This document shows, piece by piece, positions 1 through 10,608 of a stretch of DNA of 64,000 nucleotides. The position numbers and the translations under genes were made by a program. Position 1 is the first letter of the stretch. Each line of letters starts with the position of its first letter. The DNA lies in the NCBI GenBank assembly GCA_022842445.1, contig JALHPO010000005.1, positions 124,001 to 188,000 on the forward strand. The letters are read 5' to 3'. A model generated the notes under the pieces. The model made no database searches and was not told the origin of the DNA. It worked only from the letters and a program-made list of their open reading frames with translations. Origin of the DNA: Nitrospira sp. (GTDB taxonomy: Bacteria; Nitrospirota; Nitrospiria; Nitrospirales; Nitrospiraceae).

Positions 1-1563
1 CGCCAGGTCGGACGTGCTGGGATCGAGCAACGCGTGGTGGTCAGCAAAAGGGATGTAGTTGAAGACGACCCGGTTATTGTCCTTGTCGTACGCGCCCCAG
101 CCGCCATCGGACCCCTGCATGGCGACCACCCACTGCATGCCGCGACGAAGAGAGTCTTCCAGTTCAGCAGATTGAGGCATTTTCAATTTTGACAATGCCA
201 TGAGCACGACGGCGGAGTCGTCCACGTCCGGATACAGCTCGTTCTCAAACTGGAAATACCAGCCGCCGGGCTTGGCTGTCGGCGAAGACACGATCCAATC
301 ACCGACCGTCTTGGTTTGCCTGGACATGAGATAGGCCCCGGCCTTTTGCAGCGCAAGATGATCCTGAGGCATCCCCGCTTCAATCAGCGCATTAAGAAGG
401 AGCGCCGTATCCCAAATCGGGGAGAAACAGGGCTGCAGATGGACGGTGGAAACACGTTGACCGTCGAGCTGTATGGAGTCATACACTTCCAGGTCTTCGA
501 TTTCCCGCAATGCCTTCATGACCAAGGGATCGTCCGCACTGTACCCGAGACACTGCAGAGCCATGATCGAGTTTGCCATCGCCGGATAGATGGCGCCGAG
601 CCCGCCCGATCCCTTGAGATGCTCCAGCATCCAGGTTGATGCCTTTTGCAGTGCCTTCTCGCGCAATACCCTCATCGGCATCCGGTCGTAGATCTTCAAG
701 AGGGCATCGAGCGCGACAAACAGGTTGTGGGGGGTGAACCAATGTTGATCCTTGTTGAACGGCGGATATTTCCAATAGCGAATATCTTTACGCGGCTCGA
801 GATACAGTTCATCAACCCCTTGTTCGCGAGGAATCCGGCATACAGGCCGGTGCGCGAATATAATGAGTAAGGGGATCAGGACGGCGCGAGACCAGTACGA
901 AATGGCGTAGATACTGAAATAGAACCGTTTCGGCAGGAGCATGATCTCGACCGGCATGTGGGGAACACCTTCCCAATCATACTGATCGAACAGCGCCAGC
1001 GCGATTTTCGTGAATACGTTGGCTTGGACGACACCGCCCATCGCCAGAATGCGCTCTTTCGCCCGGACCATGAACGGCTCGTCTGCCGACACGCCGCTCA
1101 GTTTGAGTGCAAAATACGCCTTGACCGACGCGCTGATCTCCGACGGGCCTCCGTAATAAATCGGCCAGCCGCCGTCAGGCAACTGCATCGACTTCAAATA
1201 GTGAACGGCTTTCTGTTCACGATCAACATCAACGCGGTCGAGGAACCGGCGAAGCATCAAGTACTCGGAGGTCAGCGTCGTGTCCGCTTCGAGCTCCGCG
1301 ACCCAGTATCCTTCGGCATGTTGCTGGCTGAGGAACCAGGATTGGCTTCGTCTGATCGCATCATCAATGGCATCAGGCTGGGTGGCTGTGTGGCCGGCAG
1401 GGCGGCGGGCCGCAGGGTCCAGCGACGGCAGTCCTACAGGCTTGTCCGAAACAAGCCGAAGCAGTGACGCGGGAGCGTATTCTGCAGCAGATCTGAATTT
1501 TTCAGAGCCGTTCGAGAGCAGGCTCTCAGAAAGACGGCTGAACAACGTTCTGATCAGGTTCAT
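1..1563 (-). CDS. shc: Squalene-hopene cyclase (partial, 3' end outside window)
   Basis: This enzyme would cyclise squalene to hopene, the first committed step of hopanoid synthesis, at the cytoplasmic membrane. The minus-strand frame is open from an ATG at 1563 to the left edge, giving 521 visible residues with no stop. It carries the terpene-cyclase acid motif DVDDSA at about residues 446-451, matching the family's DxDDTA, where the central Asp protonates squalene. Gln/Trp-rich repeats such as DGGWPIYYGG (near residue 145) and GSDGGWGAYD (near 490) fit the QW motifs. Family members are usually 630-720 aa, so roughly the last quarter is missing. The start is the first Met before the cyclase N-terminus. 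It is separated from smc by about 190 bp, which contains a small GC-rich hairpin near 1665-1680. Confidence 0.93.
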   Translation of the reverse strand, partial: MNLIRTLFSRLSESLLSNGSEKFRSAAEYAPASLLRLVSDKPVGLPSLDPAARRPAGHTATQPDAIDDAIRRSQSWFLSQQHAEGYWVAELEADTTLTSEYLMLRRFLDRVDVDREQKAVHYLKSMQLPDGGWPIYYGGPSEISASVKAYFALKLSGVSADEPFMVRAKERILAMGGVVQANVFTKIALALFDQYDWEGVPHMPVEIMLLPKRFYFSIYAISYWSRAVLIPLLIIFAHRPVCRIPREQGVDELYLEPRKDIRYWKYPPFNKDQHWFTPHNLFVALDALLKIYDRMPMRVLREKALQKASTWMLEHLKGSGGLGAIYPAMANSIMALQCLGYSADDPLVMKALREIEDLEVYDSIQLDGQRVSTVHLQPCFSPIWDTALLLNALIEAGMPQDHLALQKAGAYLMSRQTKTVGDWIVSSPTAKPGGWYFQFENELYPDVDDSAVVLMALSKLKMPQSAELEDSLRRGMQWVVAMQGSDGGWGAYDKDNNRVVFNYIPFADHHALLDPSTSDLA

Positions 1564-1754
1564 GTATTTTCCCGGATCGAGAAATCAGACTGAACAACAC
1601 ACCACAAAAAACAGACACCGATTCTACCGACGACAAGTCGTCTATCCGCGCAGAAATGCACTCAGCCCATCGGAGGGCTTATAACAGAGGTTCTAAATGG
1701 AGTCAAGCGATTGGGCCGTGAAGTCCTCTAAACTACTCATCTTTTCGTGCACTG

Positions 1755-4700
1755 CTAGGCTGGTTGAAGTTCACCCAACCGCACAGACACGAGCTTGGAT
1801 ACCCCAGGTTCCTCCATGGTCACTCCGAAGAGGGAATCGGCAATGCCCATCGTCCGCTTGTTGTGGGTGATAACCAGAAACTGGGCACTCTGCGCTAACT
1901 CCCGCAGGACGCCGGTAAACCGGCCGATGTTTTCTTCATCCAGCGGCGCGTCGATTTCATCCAACAGGCAAAACGGCGTCGGCCGGATCAGAAAGCTCGC
2001 AAACAACAGGGCCATGGCCGTGAGAGTTTTTTCCCCGCCGGACAACATAGTAATGCTTTTCAGACGCTTCCCTGGCGGTTGCGCCACAATATCGATGCCG
2101 GGCTCTTGATTCCCCGATCCGTCACCGTTCTCCGAAGGCGGATCATCGACCAACTGTAGCTCCGCCCTCCCCCCGGGAAAGAACTTGCCGAAGACTTCAC
2201 TGAACTTCTGCTGCAATTCATTGAACGTGGACACAAACATGTCTTTCGTTGTCCGCTGAATCCGTTGAATGATTTCTTTCAAGGCGCCAATGGAGTTCGA
2301 TAAGTCCTGCTCCTGCGCGGAGAGAAACGTGTGGCGCTCATCGAGCTCCTGATGTTCGCTGATCGCCGCCAGGTTGATCGGCCCCATCCGATCCAAACGA
2401 CCTCGAAGTTGCTGCAGCTGATCTTTCAGCTCAGCATCAGGGCGTGGAGCAGGCGCCTCGGCCTCCAACAATTCCGCAGTCTCGCCAAGCATCATCAGCG
2501 GATCCAACTGATACGTACCCGATAAGGTTCCTTCGACAGCCCCCAATTGCGTCCGAAGTTCCGCACGACGGACTTCCGCTCCCATCCGCGCATCACGGAT
2601 TACCGACATCTCCAACCGCACGTCGCCGAGACTGCTTTCCAGCGCCTGACAGGCCGCCATCTGCTGCGTCTGGCGCTCTTGTGCCGCAACCAACTCTCCC
2701 TTGACACGATCGACGACTGTGCCGCACTCCCGGCACAGTGCTTCCTGGCGAGCTTGCTCGGTCCGGCTTTGCTCGATCGAACAACGCAGGCTTTCCAGGT
2801 GCGCCCCCAGAATATGGCGACGATGTTCCGACTCCTGAATCTGCTGCACAACCCGTTCACGGTTCGCTTGCTCATGCTCCCGTTTCCCGCGCAGCGCTTC
2901 GGCCGCCAGCCTCGCATCAGTGACGCGCTCTTGAACGGCTCGCACATCGCGATCGATTTGGTCAAGCCGTTCCCGAACCCCTGCCAGCGCCGTTTCCCGC
3001 TCAGTCTTCTCAGCGATCCATTGGACTAACTGCGCCTGAATCGACTGAGACTCCTGCTCAAGCCGCTGCCGTTCGCCGATGCAGGTTTCAATTTCAGCTG
3101 CCACCCCAGTCAATCGAAGATCAAGGTCGACAAGCACTTGCCGGAGATTCTCTTCGTCCTTGCGCAGCGAAAGATTTTGCATCTCAGCGGCGCGAAGCGA
3201 ATCGGCAAGCCGCCGTTCTTCCTGCGCCAACAACTGCGCATGCTCACCCAGAACCGCGCGGCGCACCTTCTCCTGCTCAAGCGCCGCAACAAGAACATGC
3301 CGCTTACTTTCAAGATCCATCACCTCACGACGGCGCTCGAGCAGGCCTTGCCTGCCCTGCATCTGGCCGCCTGTCACCACTCCTGACGCATCCACTACTT
3401 CCCCGGCCAAGGTCACGAGCGTCGGGCCGTCTGGAGCATTCCACAACCGCTGCTCCCATAACTGGATACCTCGAGCGAGTGATTCGACAATAACCACACG
3501 ATCAAACAAACAGTCCCGCGCTTCCACACGAGCAGCATCGGTTTGAATCAAATCCACGGCGCGGCCAAGCACACCCGGCTGACCGGCAATGTCCGACCAC
3601 CATGCATTCTCCCGCGCGCTTCCCCATCGCGGCTGCTGGGGAATAAAACTACCGCGGCCGAGGGCCTTCTCCTCTAGAAAACCGATCGCGCGGCATGCCA
3701 CGGACGGCTCATCGACAAACCACCCATGGACGCGCTCTCCCAATACGGCCTCAACCGCGCGGTCCATCCCGGGCGGAACCATCAGCCACTCGGCAACAGC
3801 ATCTCGCACACCCGCGCAAGACTTCAGGGCCGTACTTTCATCGGTACCCTGTCGGCCATAGCCCATCTCTTCACGAACCACGCCCTGAAGCGCCTCCAAC
3901 CGGGAATCCACTGCAGCCAGCTCTTCCGAGCGTCGAAGAATCTGGGGGTCCAATTTCTGAACCTCACTCACAATACTTGCATTGTCTTCCTGGACAGTGC
4001 GCTGTTGGGTCCGAAGATCCGCAATCATCCGGTCGGCTTCTCCATATTCCTGTCGCAACAGCTCATGCCGGCTGACCGCATCTGTCCGTTGAGCCTCAAG
4101 CCCTTCTCGTTCAGATATCATCCCGTTTTCACGACCTGCCAGCTCGCGCATACGTGCCGCCAACTGCGCAACACCTTGTTCCGTATTCGCCACGAGCACA
4201 GCAAGCTGCAGGACATCATTGCGCCCCCGCTCTTCTTCCGCCACAGCCGCCGCCCGCTGAAGTACCTGCTTTTCCATGTCGCGATCGAGTTCGCCGAGCG
4301 CACGCTCTTTGGCCTCCATCTCTTCCTGGACAGCACTCAGGGAAAAGTCGATGGATTGAAGTGCCACGGCCAATTCGTCATGCGAACGTGCTAACTCCTC
4401 AAACTCGGCAGACTCCTGCACCTGCTGTTCACCGAACAATTGACTCCGATTCCGTTCGACCTCCGCCGCCGTCAGCGCCTGCGCCTGCTGCTGCTCAATC
4501 AGTGCCTGCTCTTCCCGGATCTTGCCGGTCAACTCGCCCATCGCAATCGCATCGAGCCGCGCCTGTTCAAGATTCGCTGTCAGCCGCGCCTGTTCAGCCG
4601 CCATGCCGGCCTCTCGTTGATCCAGACCCGCCACTTCAGTCTCAACGTCCTGCAGTCCGCTGCGGAGCGCCCTGAATTCTCTGGTCAGCAATTCAATCTC

Positions 4701-5408
4701 GATCACACGCGCTTCCTGTTGTAAGGTCTGGTAGGTCCGCGCCTGCCGCGCCTGCCGCTCCAGAGAATTCAGCTGTTTCTTCACTTCCGCAATGATGTCA
4801 CGGACACGAAGCAGGTTTTGCTGAGTGGTTTCGAGCTTTCGCAATGCCTCGGCCTTTTGCTTCTTGTAGCGGATGATGCCGGCAGTTTCCTCGATGAGTT
4901 CACGCCGATCTTGCGGCGACGCATTGAGAATCTGATCGATCTGGCCCTGCGCAATAACGGTGTGCCCTTTGCTGCCGGCGCGGGTATCAAGAAGCAAGCT
5001 ACGGATATCTTTGAGTCTGCACACGGTTTTGTTGATGAGATATTCGCTCTCTCCATTCCGATAGAGCCGCCGCGTGATCATCAATTCCTGGAATTCCGTC
5101 AGTTGGGCAGGCAAACCTGAGCCGCCTTCAAGCCTCATGGTTGCTTGATCGAGCCCTCCGATGGTCAACGAGACTTCTGCCATCCCTAACGGTTTTCGGA
5201 GCTCCGTCCCGTTGAAAATAACATCTTCCATCTTTTCGCTTCTAAGGGTCTTGGTGCTTTGTTCGCCCAGCACCCAGAGAATCGCATCCACCACGTTACT
5301 CTTCCCACTTCCATTGGGACCCACGATCGCGGTCACCCCTTCAGGAAATTGGATCTTCCCTTCAGCAAATGACTTAAATCCCATCATATCCAATGATTTC
5401 AAATACAT
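1755..5408 (-). CDS. smc: Chromosome segregation protein SMC
   Basis: This is the ATPase subunit of the bacterial condensin that compacts and segregates chromosomes, normally acting with ScpA and ScpB, which are not in this window. The protein is 1217 aa, typical for SMC. Walker A is GPNGSGKS at residues 30-37. Long charged coiled-coil arms flank a glycine-bearing hinge near residues 520-650. Near the C-terminus come the ABC signature [10 protein letters not shown] and Walker [12 protein letters not shown] chose the ATG at 5408 ([14 protein letters not shown]), the standard SMC N-terminus, over an in-frame codon 21 bases upstream, because GGTG lies 6-7 bases before it. It lies downstream of ispH on the same strand, with two hairpins between them. 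Confidence 0.97.
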   Translation of the reverse strand: MYLKSLDMMGFKSFAEGKIQFPEGVTAIVGPNGSGKSNVVDAILWVLGEQSTKTLRSEKMEDVIFNGTELRKPLGMAEVSLTIGGLDQATMRLEGGSGLPAQLTEFQELMITRRLYRNGESEYLINKTVCRLKDIRSLLLDTRAGSKGHTVIAQGQIDQILNASPQDRRELIEETAGIIRYKKQKAEALRKLETTQQNLLRVRDIIAEVKKQLNSLERQARQARTYQTLQQEARVIEIELLTREFRALRSGLQDVETEVAGLDQREAGMAAEQARLTANLEQARLDAIAMGELTGKIREEQALIEQQQAQALTAAEVERNRSQLFGEQQVQESAEFEELARSHDELAVALQSIDFSLSAVQEEMEAKERALGELDRDMEKQVLQRAAAVAEEERGRNDVLQLAVLVANTEQGVAQLAARMRELAGRENGMISEREGLEAQRTDAVSRHELLRQEYGEADRMIADLRTQQRTVQEDNASIVSEVQKLDPQILRRSEELAAVDSRLEALQGVVREEMGYGRQGTDESTALKSCAGVRDAVAEWLMVPPGMDRAVEAVLGERVHGWFVDEPSVACRAIGFLEEKALGRGSFIPQQPRWGSARENAWWSDIAGQPGVLGRAVDLIQTDAARVEARDCLFDRVVIVESLARGIQLWEQRLWNAPDGPTLVTLAGEVVDASGVVTGGQMQGRQGLLERRREVMDLESKRHVLVAALEQEKVRRAVLGEHAQLLAQEERRLADSLRAAEMQNLSLRKDEENLRQVLVDLDLRLTGVAAEIETCIGERQRLEQESQSIQAQLVQWIAEKTERETALAGVRERLDQIDRDVRAVQERVTDARLAAEALRGKREHEQANRERVVQQIQESEHRRHILGAHLESLRCSIEQSRTEQARQEALCRECGTVVDRVKGELVAAQERQTQQMAACQALESSLGDVRLEMSVIRDARMGAEVRRAELRTQLGAVEGTLSGTYQLDPLMMLGETAELLEAEAPAPRPDAELKDQLQQLRGRLDRMGPINLAAISEHQELDERHTFLSAQEQDLSNSIGALKEIIQRIQRTTKDMFVSTFNELQQKFSEVFGKFFPGGRAELQLVDDPPSENGDGSGNQEPGIDIVAQPPGKRLKSITMLSGGEKTLTAMALLFASFLIRPTPFCLLDEIDAPLDEENIGRFTGVLRELAQSAQFLVITHNKRTMGIADSLFGVTMEEPGVSKLVSVRLGELQPA

Positions 5409-5527
5409 AGATTCACCATTTACGAACACTGACGACGTTGGTTAATGAAGAAGAAAAGGTTCGGACCTTGTAGCATATGGGTCCAGAGAAATCAAAAGAA
5501 AACACATCAGGTAGGGATCTGAACGAA

Positions 5528-5579
5528 CGATCCCCACAAGATGTGGGGATCGCAGAGGATTTAGTCTAAGACGACTAAA
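5528..5579 (-). terminator. Tandem hairpins between ispH and smc
   Basis: Two inverted repeats lie just after the ispH stop on the minus strand. The first has 7-base arms TTTAGTC/GACTAAA at 5560-5566 and 5573-5579. The second is a perfect 11-bp stem, CGATCCCCACA (5528-5538) with its complement at 5542-5552 and a 3-base loop. The stronger stem is not followed by a clear T-run on the minus strand, so termination is plausible but not certain. It could instead be a processing or attenuation site in the smc leader. Confidence 0.45.
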
Positions 5580-5582
5580 AAT

Positions 5583-6548
5583 CTAACTGACGATGCCGGC
5601 TGCTGACTTACCGGCCGATTCGATCTGCACAAGTTCTTTGGGCAAGAGAAACTCGACATCTTCCTCAATTACCGTAAGCTCCTCAACCTCTGACGGGCCT
5701 GAGGATCGCAAGAACGCCACCACTTCTGTCACTAGTACCTCCGGAGCAGAGGCACCAGCAGCGATCCCGACCGCTTTGGCTCCTTGCAACCAGGCCGGAT
5801 TGATGTCACTGGCAGAGTCGATGAGATAGGAGGGAATCCCGCACTGCTCTCCCAACTCGCGCAGACGGTTGGAATTGGAGCTATTCGGTGACCCGATGAC
5901 GAGGATGACATCCACCAAACGGGACAATTCCTTGACGGCATTTTGCCGGTTCTGCGTCGCGTAACAAATGTCCTCCTGATGCGGGCCTTTGATGTTCGGG
6001 AACCGCCGATGCAATGCCCCGACAATGTCTCGGCATTCGTCTACGCTGAGCGTTGTCTGCGTAACATACGAAAGATTGACCGTGCTTTCCACTTGGAGTT
6101 TTTCGACATCTTGGACCGAGGACACCAAGTGGAATTTGTCTGGAATTTGCCCTAAGGTCCCGATCACTTCCGGATGTCCGGCGTGACCGATGAGAATCAA
6201 GTCGTATCCCTGGGTATAGTCGCGATTGACTTCGTTGTGAACCTTGATCACCAGCGGACAGGTTGCATCGATCACATGCAGGCTGCGGCGATTCGCTTCT
6301 TCCCAGACGGACTTGGCCACGCCGTGCGCACTGAAAATCACGACCGATCCTTCCGGCACCTCATTCAATTCTTCCACGAACACCGCGCCCTTTTGCCGGA
6401 GCGAATTCACCACATGGCGGCTATGGACAATTTCATGGCGGACGTAAATGGGAGCGCCGTACTTTTTGAGAGAGAGATCTACGATATCAATCGCCCGATC
6501 AACCCCGGCGCAAAATCCACGAGGATTGGCAAGATAGATTTTCATCAT
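5583..6548 (-). CDS. ispH: 4-hydroxy-3-methylbut-2-enyl diphosphate reductase (IspH/LytB)
   Basis: This is the last enzyme of the MEP isoprenoid pathway, reducing HMBPP to IPP and DMAPP with a 4Fe-4S cluster. The 321-aa protein has the three cysteines expected to hold the cluster, in [15 protein letters not shown] and EDICYATQ. It also has the substrate-loop motif [12 protein letters not shown] lies 8 bases before the first ATG at 6548, which supports that start over the adjacent second ATG. Its products feed squalene and hence the hopanoid enzyme encoded about 4 kb away, so the location is consistent with isoprenoid metabolism, but no operon link is visible. Confidence 0.97.
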   Translation of the reverse strand: MMKIYLANPRGFCAGVDRAIDIVDLSLKKYGAPIYVRHEIVHSRHVVNSLRQKGAVFVEELNEVPEGSVVIFSAHGVAKSVWEEANRRSLHVIDATCPLVIKVHNEVNRDYTQGYDLILIGHAGHPEVIGTLGQIPDKFHLVSSVQDVEKLQVESTVNLSYVTQTTLSVDECRDIVGALHRRFPNIKGPHQEDICYATQNRQNAVKELSRLVDVILVIGSPNSSNSNRLRELGEQCGIPSYLIDSASDINPAWLQGAKAVGIAAGASAPEVLVTEVVAFLRSSGPSEVEELTVIEEDVEFLLPKELVQIESAGKSAAGIVS

Positions 6549-6815
6549 CAGAGCAACTCCTTCGAACTGAATGGCGCGCCTTCGTCACAGTCAGGCGCGA
6601 ATCTCGAATCACTCACCTTACGTCAGACTGGCCAGCTCCGTCAACCGAATTGGCCTGTGAAAGCTCACTCATAATACTTGGGGGCGCCACATCATGATAC
6701 GTAGCCTTTTATGATCAATGCCGCGCCGATCCAGCATCAACCGTATCCCACCCTCCCATAAGTTACTGCCTTCGCTTGACAGGCTCTCACCTCCTCCGTA
6801 GGCTGTGATGACCTT

Positions 6816-7526
6816 ATGGGTGCCGTACTCCCAAAGAAGATCCTCGTCGTCGAAGACGAGCCGGATATTCTCCAGCTCGTCAAGCTGTATCTGGAAAAAG
6901 AAGGGTTTCGGACCGCCACGGCTGTGAACGGGGCCCAGGCGCTGAAGAAGGTCAAAGAGGACAAACCGGATCTCATCGTACTCGATCTCATGCTGCCTGA
7001 GATGGACGGACTCGAAGTCTGCAAACGCCTGCGTTCGATTCCCGACACCGCCATGCTGCCCATCATCATGCTGACGGCTAAAGCCGAGGAATCTGACACG
7101 GTCATCGGCCTCGAACTGGGAGCGGATGACTACGTGGCCAAACCCTTCAGCCCCAAAGCGCTCGTCGCCCGCATCAAAGCCCTGCTGCGCCGTCTGGAGC
7201 GCACCCCCGCCGAAGGGGCCGGTCTGTATCGCTATGGTCCACTCACAATGGACACGACTCGACATGAGGTCCGCCTGGCAAATGATGAGGTGCCGCTGAC
7301 CGCCAAAGAATTTGGTCTACTGGAGCACCTGCTTCGACATCCAGGACGCGTCCTCACTCGCGATATCCTCCTCAATGCGGTGTGGGGCTACGACTACTAC
7401 GGGACTACCAGAACCGTCGACGTTCACATTCGACGACTGAAGCAAAAGCTTCCGCCCCTCGATGCAGCCATCGTCTCAGTGAAATCGCTGGGGTATAAAT
7501 TGAAGGAGTCTGCTGGTGAGACGTGA
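6816..7526 (+). CDS. OmpR/PhoB-family response regulator
   Basis: This is a DNA-binding response regulator of 236 aa. An N-terminal receiver (about 8-122) has acidic residues E13/D14, the phospho-acceptor D57 in VLDLMLPEMDG and the switch lysine K109 in AKPFSP. A C-terminal winged helix (about 137-230) ends in TVDVHIRRLKQKL and VKSLGYKL, typical of PhoB/OmpR proteins. It is followed after 22 bp by a PhoR-type kinase, so the two should form a pair. The ribosome-binding site is weak. PhoB is the closest named family, but without a pst or pho neighbour the phosphate role is unproven. Confidence 0.9.
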   Translation: MGAVLPKKILVVEDEPDILQLVKLYLEKEGFRTATAVNGAQALKKVKEDKPDLIVLDLMLPEMDGLEVCKRLRSIPDTAMLPIIMLTAKAEESDTVIGLELGADDYVAKPFSPKALVARIKALLRRLERTPAEGAGLYRYGPLTMDTTRHEVRLANDEVPLTAKEFGLLEHLLRHPGRVLTRDILLNAVWGYDYYGTTRTVDVHIRRLKQKLPPLDAAIVSVKSLGYKLKESAGET

Positions 7527-7548
7527 CGTGTAAGCAGTCAACGCCGTC

Positions 7549-9399
7549 ATGACTCTGTCGATCCGATGGAAAGTGGCGATCGGGATGCTGCTGGCGGTGA
7601 CCGGTGGTGTGGTTGTGGCCGGCACCGTGGCTGTTCACTCGCTCGAACGCCAGTACTTAGCGCAGCAGGACGATGTGCTGGACGCGAAAGCCCGACTCGT
7701 TGAATACGGACTCCAACCCCTATTTCGCCCGGCTTCTCCGATTCCGGCATCATCCCGGCTCCAAGAGGCCGCCCGCGACCTGGGAAACCGGGCCACAACC
7801 CGTGTCACATTGATTGCCTCGGACGGAACGGTGCTGGCCGACAGTGCTGTGCGGGATGTCGACTTATCCACTGTTGAGAATCATCGAGTAAAGCCCGAAG
7901 TCGTACAGGCCCTCGCCACAGGGCACGGGCAGGATATTCGGGCCAGCATCACCACCGGAGAGCGCACGGTCTATCGAGCCACCCTCCTGATGCAGCCTCC
8001 GGACGCTCAACCCATCGTCGTGCGCATCGCCCTCCCCATGGCCCAACTGGACCGCCAGATTGTCCAGTTTCAGCGAACCCTCATCGGAGCGCTCGCCGGC
8101 ACGTTGCTTGTCATCGCGTTGCTCAGCCTCTGGCTCGCCCGCAGTATTATCACGCCCCTTTCGGAGATTGCACAGACAGCCCGGCAGCTGGCCTCCGACC
8201 GACGGACCGCTCCTATCAAAACCACTGCCCACGACGAAGCCGGCCTCCTGGCCGACGCGCTCAATGACCTGGCCGACCGGCTGCACACCAGGATCGATGA
8301 ACTCTCGGAAGACCGGGCGCAGTTGCTGGCCATGCTGACCTCGATGGTTGAAGGGGTCATGGTGCTTGACTATCGCAGCCATGTGTTACAGATCAACCCC
8401 GCGCTGGAGCGCATGTTCGGGGTCTCGCGCGCAGAGGCCCGTGGCCGTCCCTGCACGGAGCTGTTCCGCCACCAAGAATTGAACGACCTAGTCATATCCT
8501 CTCTGCGGTCTCGGACGAATCATGAGGGCGAAATCGTGCTGCCGCTCTCCAATCGCTGTTTGCACATCGAAGTCTCCGTCGCGGGAGGCGAACGGGAGAA
8601 TGAGGCCTGTGTCGTGCTCGTATTCCATGACATGACCGAACTACGACGCCTTGAAAATATTCGGAAAGACTTCGTGGCAAACGTCTCCCATGAACTGCGC
8701 ACACCGCTCACATCCATCAAAGGCTACGTCGAAGCTTTGCTGGATGGGGCGAAAGACGACCCTGTGGCATCGGCGAAATTTCTGGATATCATCCTTAAAC
8801 AGAGCGACCGGCTGAACCTGATCATCGAAGACTTGCTCGAACTATCGAAAATCGAATCGGGCCGTGTCCTATTGAAAGAGGAACCGGTTGACCTGCGCCC
8901 GATTATCGACCGTGCGTTAGCCACGATCAAACCCATCGCCGATAAGAACGGGCATCGCTTGGTCCTGTCGATTGACGACAATCTCCCTCCTGTCCCGGGC
9001 GATGAAGGCCGCCTTCTGCAGGTGCTGACCAATTTGCTCGATAATGCCGTGAAATATACGCCCGCCGGCGGCACTATCACCGTCAATTCCAGGTTGATCA
9101 GCGGGACAGGATCAACAGGATCCTCTGAAGAGGGAATCGAACTCACGGTATCCGACACAGGAATCGGCATCCCCGAACAGGACCGCCCACGGGTGTTTGA
9201 ACGATTTTATCGTGTCGACAAGGCCCGATCGCGCGAACTGGGTGGGACAGGGCTCGGGCTTGCGATTGTGAAGCATATCGTAGAGGGGCATGGGGGGCAG
9301 GTGTGGGTAGAAGCGAACCAGCCTCACGGGAGCAAATTCGTAGTGCGTCTTCCCATTCGAAGCAGAGATAAAATGGTGATTCAAGCAAGCAAGGTCTAA
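7549..9399 (+). CDS. PhoR-type sensor histidine kinase
   Basis: This 616-aa membrane kinase is the likely partner of the upstream PhoB-type regulator. A first membrane helix (about 9-30) and a second (about 178-205, ending SLWLARSI) flank a roughly 150-residue extracytoplasmic domain. HAMP follows, then a PAS domain near 260-360. The HisKA H-box is FVANVSHELRTPLTSIKG. The ATPase domain has N-box LLDNAVKYTP, G1 DTGIGIPEQD and G2 GGTGLGLAIV. All catalytic elements are present. The periplasmic domain is larger than in E. coli PhoR and resembles other Gram-negative and Gram-positive PhoR/WalK-like sensors, so the stimulus is not fixed by sequence. It converges on fabH with a 75-bp gap. Confidence 0.9.
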   Translation: MTLSIRWKVAIGMLLAVTGGVVVAGTVAVHSLERQYLAQQDDVLDAKARLVEYGLQPLFRPASPIPASSRLQEAARDLGNRATTRVTLIASDGTVLADSAVRDVDLSTVENHRVKPEVVQALATGHGQDIRASITTGERTVYRATLLMQPPDAQPIVVRIALPMAQLDRQIVQFQRTLIGALAGTLLVIALLSLWLARSIITPLSEIAQTARQLASDRRTAPIKTTAHDEAGLLADALNDLADRLHTRIDELSEDRAQLLAMLTSMVEGVMVLDYRSHVLQINPALERMFGVSRAEARGRPCTELFRHQELNDLVISSLRSRTNHEGEIVLPLSNRCLHIEVSVAGGERENEACVVLVFHDMTELRRLENIRKDFVANVSHELRTPLTSIKGYVEALLDGAKDDPVASAKFLDIILKQSDRLNLIIEDLLELSKIESGRVLLKEEPVDLRPIIDRALATIKPIADKNGHRLVLSIDDNLPPVPGDEGRLLQVLTNLLDNAVKYTPAGGTITVNSRLISGTGSTGSSEEGIELTVSDTGIGIPEQDRPRVFERFYRVDKARSRELGGTGLGLAIVKHIVEGHGGQVWVEANQPHGSKFVVRLPIRSRDKMVIQASKV

Positions 9400-9474
9400 C
9401 CTGCACGCGCCGCGCCGGTGGAGCGGGCTCTACGCTTCACGAACGACGGGACACGAAATACGCTCGCCGGCCTG

Positions 9475-10467
9475 CTACCACCGGACAAGGCCGGTCGCCC
9501 ACGTCAAGCCTCCGCCGAAGCTGCCCAGCAGTACAAGATCACCGGGGGCAATAGCCCCACCGCGCACCGCCGCGTCAAGGGCAATGGGCACCGACGCTGA
9601 TGACGTGTTGCCGTACCGTTCGATAACCGACGAAAGTCTGTCCTGAGGGATAGCCAGGCGATCGGCAATCTGGGCCAGAATTCGGCCGTTGGCCTGATGA
9701 AGAACTACCTGCTTGACCTCACGAAGATCGACTCCGAACTCCTTCAAAATATCCTGCACGGCCTGTTCAATCCGCCGAATCGCAGCCCGATAGAGTGAGG
9801 CGCCCTGCATGCGCAGGGTATGTTCATGCCTCTCTACCGTAGCCTGAGAAGACGGTTTTCGCGACCCGCCGGCCTGAACACGAATGAGCTCATGCCGCGA
9901 TCCATCGGCGCGCAACCTGATGCCTAAGATCCCTCGCATCTCCAGGCTTCGATCTTCCTCCCCACGCAAGACGAGGGCGCCTGCCCCATCGCCGAACAGC
10001 ATGGCGGTCGCCCCATCTTTGGGATCGAGAAAACGAGACTTGACCTCTGATGCCGCTACCAGGCAGGTCCGGATTTGCCCGCTCTCTATCATGGCCTGAG
10101 CCATAGAGAGCCCATAGAGAAAGCCGGAGCAGGACGCGGAGACATCAAACGCCCCCACTCCTTTACATCCTAATCCGCGCTGGACATAACAAGCCGTGGA
10201 AGGAAACACCGCATCCGGAGACGTAGTAGATACAATGACAGCCTCGATAGCAGACGCCTCACAGCCGGCCGCCAGGAGGGCCTGACGCCCCGCCTCAATC
10301 GCCATGTCGGAAGACGCTTCGTGATCTGCCGCCCAATGCCGTTCTCGAATGCCGGTCAGCCTGTAGATCTGGTCAGGAGCAAGTCCTAACGGCCGGGCAA
10401 TCTCCTCATTTGTCACGACCCGGTGAGGTACATAGCTGCCCGTTCCAATCGCCCTGGTTCGAATCAT
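9475..10467 (-). CDS. fabH: 3-oxoacyl-[ACP] synthase III (KAS III)
   Basis: This enzyme condenses acetyl-CoA, or another acyl-CoA, with malonyl-ACP to start fatty acid synthesis. The protein is 330 aa, normal for FabH. The catalytic triad is visible: Cys113 in VSASCSGF, His257 in VVLHQANGR and Asn287 in ERYGNTSSASVP. The C-terminal GSFGGGLTWA loop is also conserved. It stands alone here, without the plsX, fabD or fabG genes often found beside it, and is divergent from the BamD-like gene. A FabH-like role in another thiolase-type condensation is less likely given the complete set of motifs. Confidence 0.94.
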   Translation of the reverse strand: MIRTRAIGTGSYVPHRVVTNEEIARPLGLAPDQIYRLTGIRERHWAADHEASSDMAIEAGRQALLAAGCEASAIEAVIVSTTSPDAVFPSTACYVQRGLGCKGVGAFDVSASCSGFLYGLSMAQAMIESGQIRTCLVAASEVKSRFLDPKDGATAMLFGDGAGALVLRGEEDRSLEMRGILGIRLRADGSRHELIRVQAGGSRKPSSQATVERHEHTLRMQGASLYRAAIRRIEQAVQDILKEFGVDLREVKQVVLHQANGRILAQIADRLAIPQDRLSSVIERYGNTSSASVPIALDAAVRGGAIAPGDLVLLGSFGGGLTWATGLVRW

Positions 10468-10608
10468 GCTTCCTACCTAAAATGGGTCAAGACAACAGGG
10501 TGACACCGATACGACGTGCGCGGGATTATAGGGAGAGGGCGGATGTGGGTCAACCGACCTCTCCTTTTCATTGCTTTTTACCCTCCATTCTTGCTATGAA
10601 TCGACATT

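Noticed and set aside
6669..7265. Minus-strand ORF opposite the PhoB-type regulator
   Set aside because: It shows no motif and overlaps a strong regulator gene.
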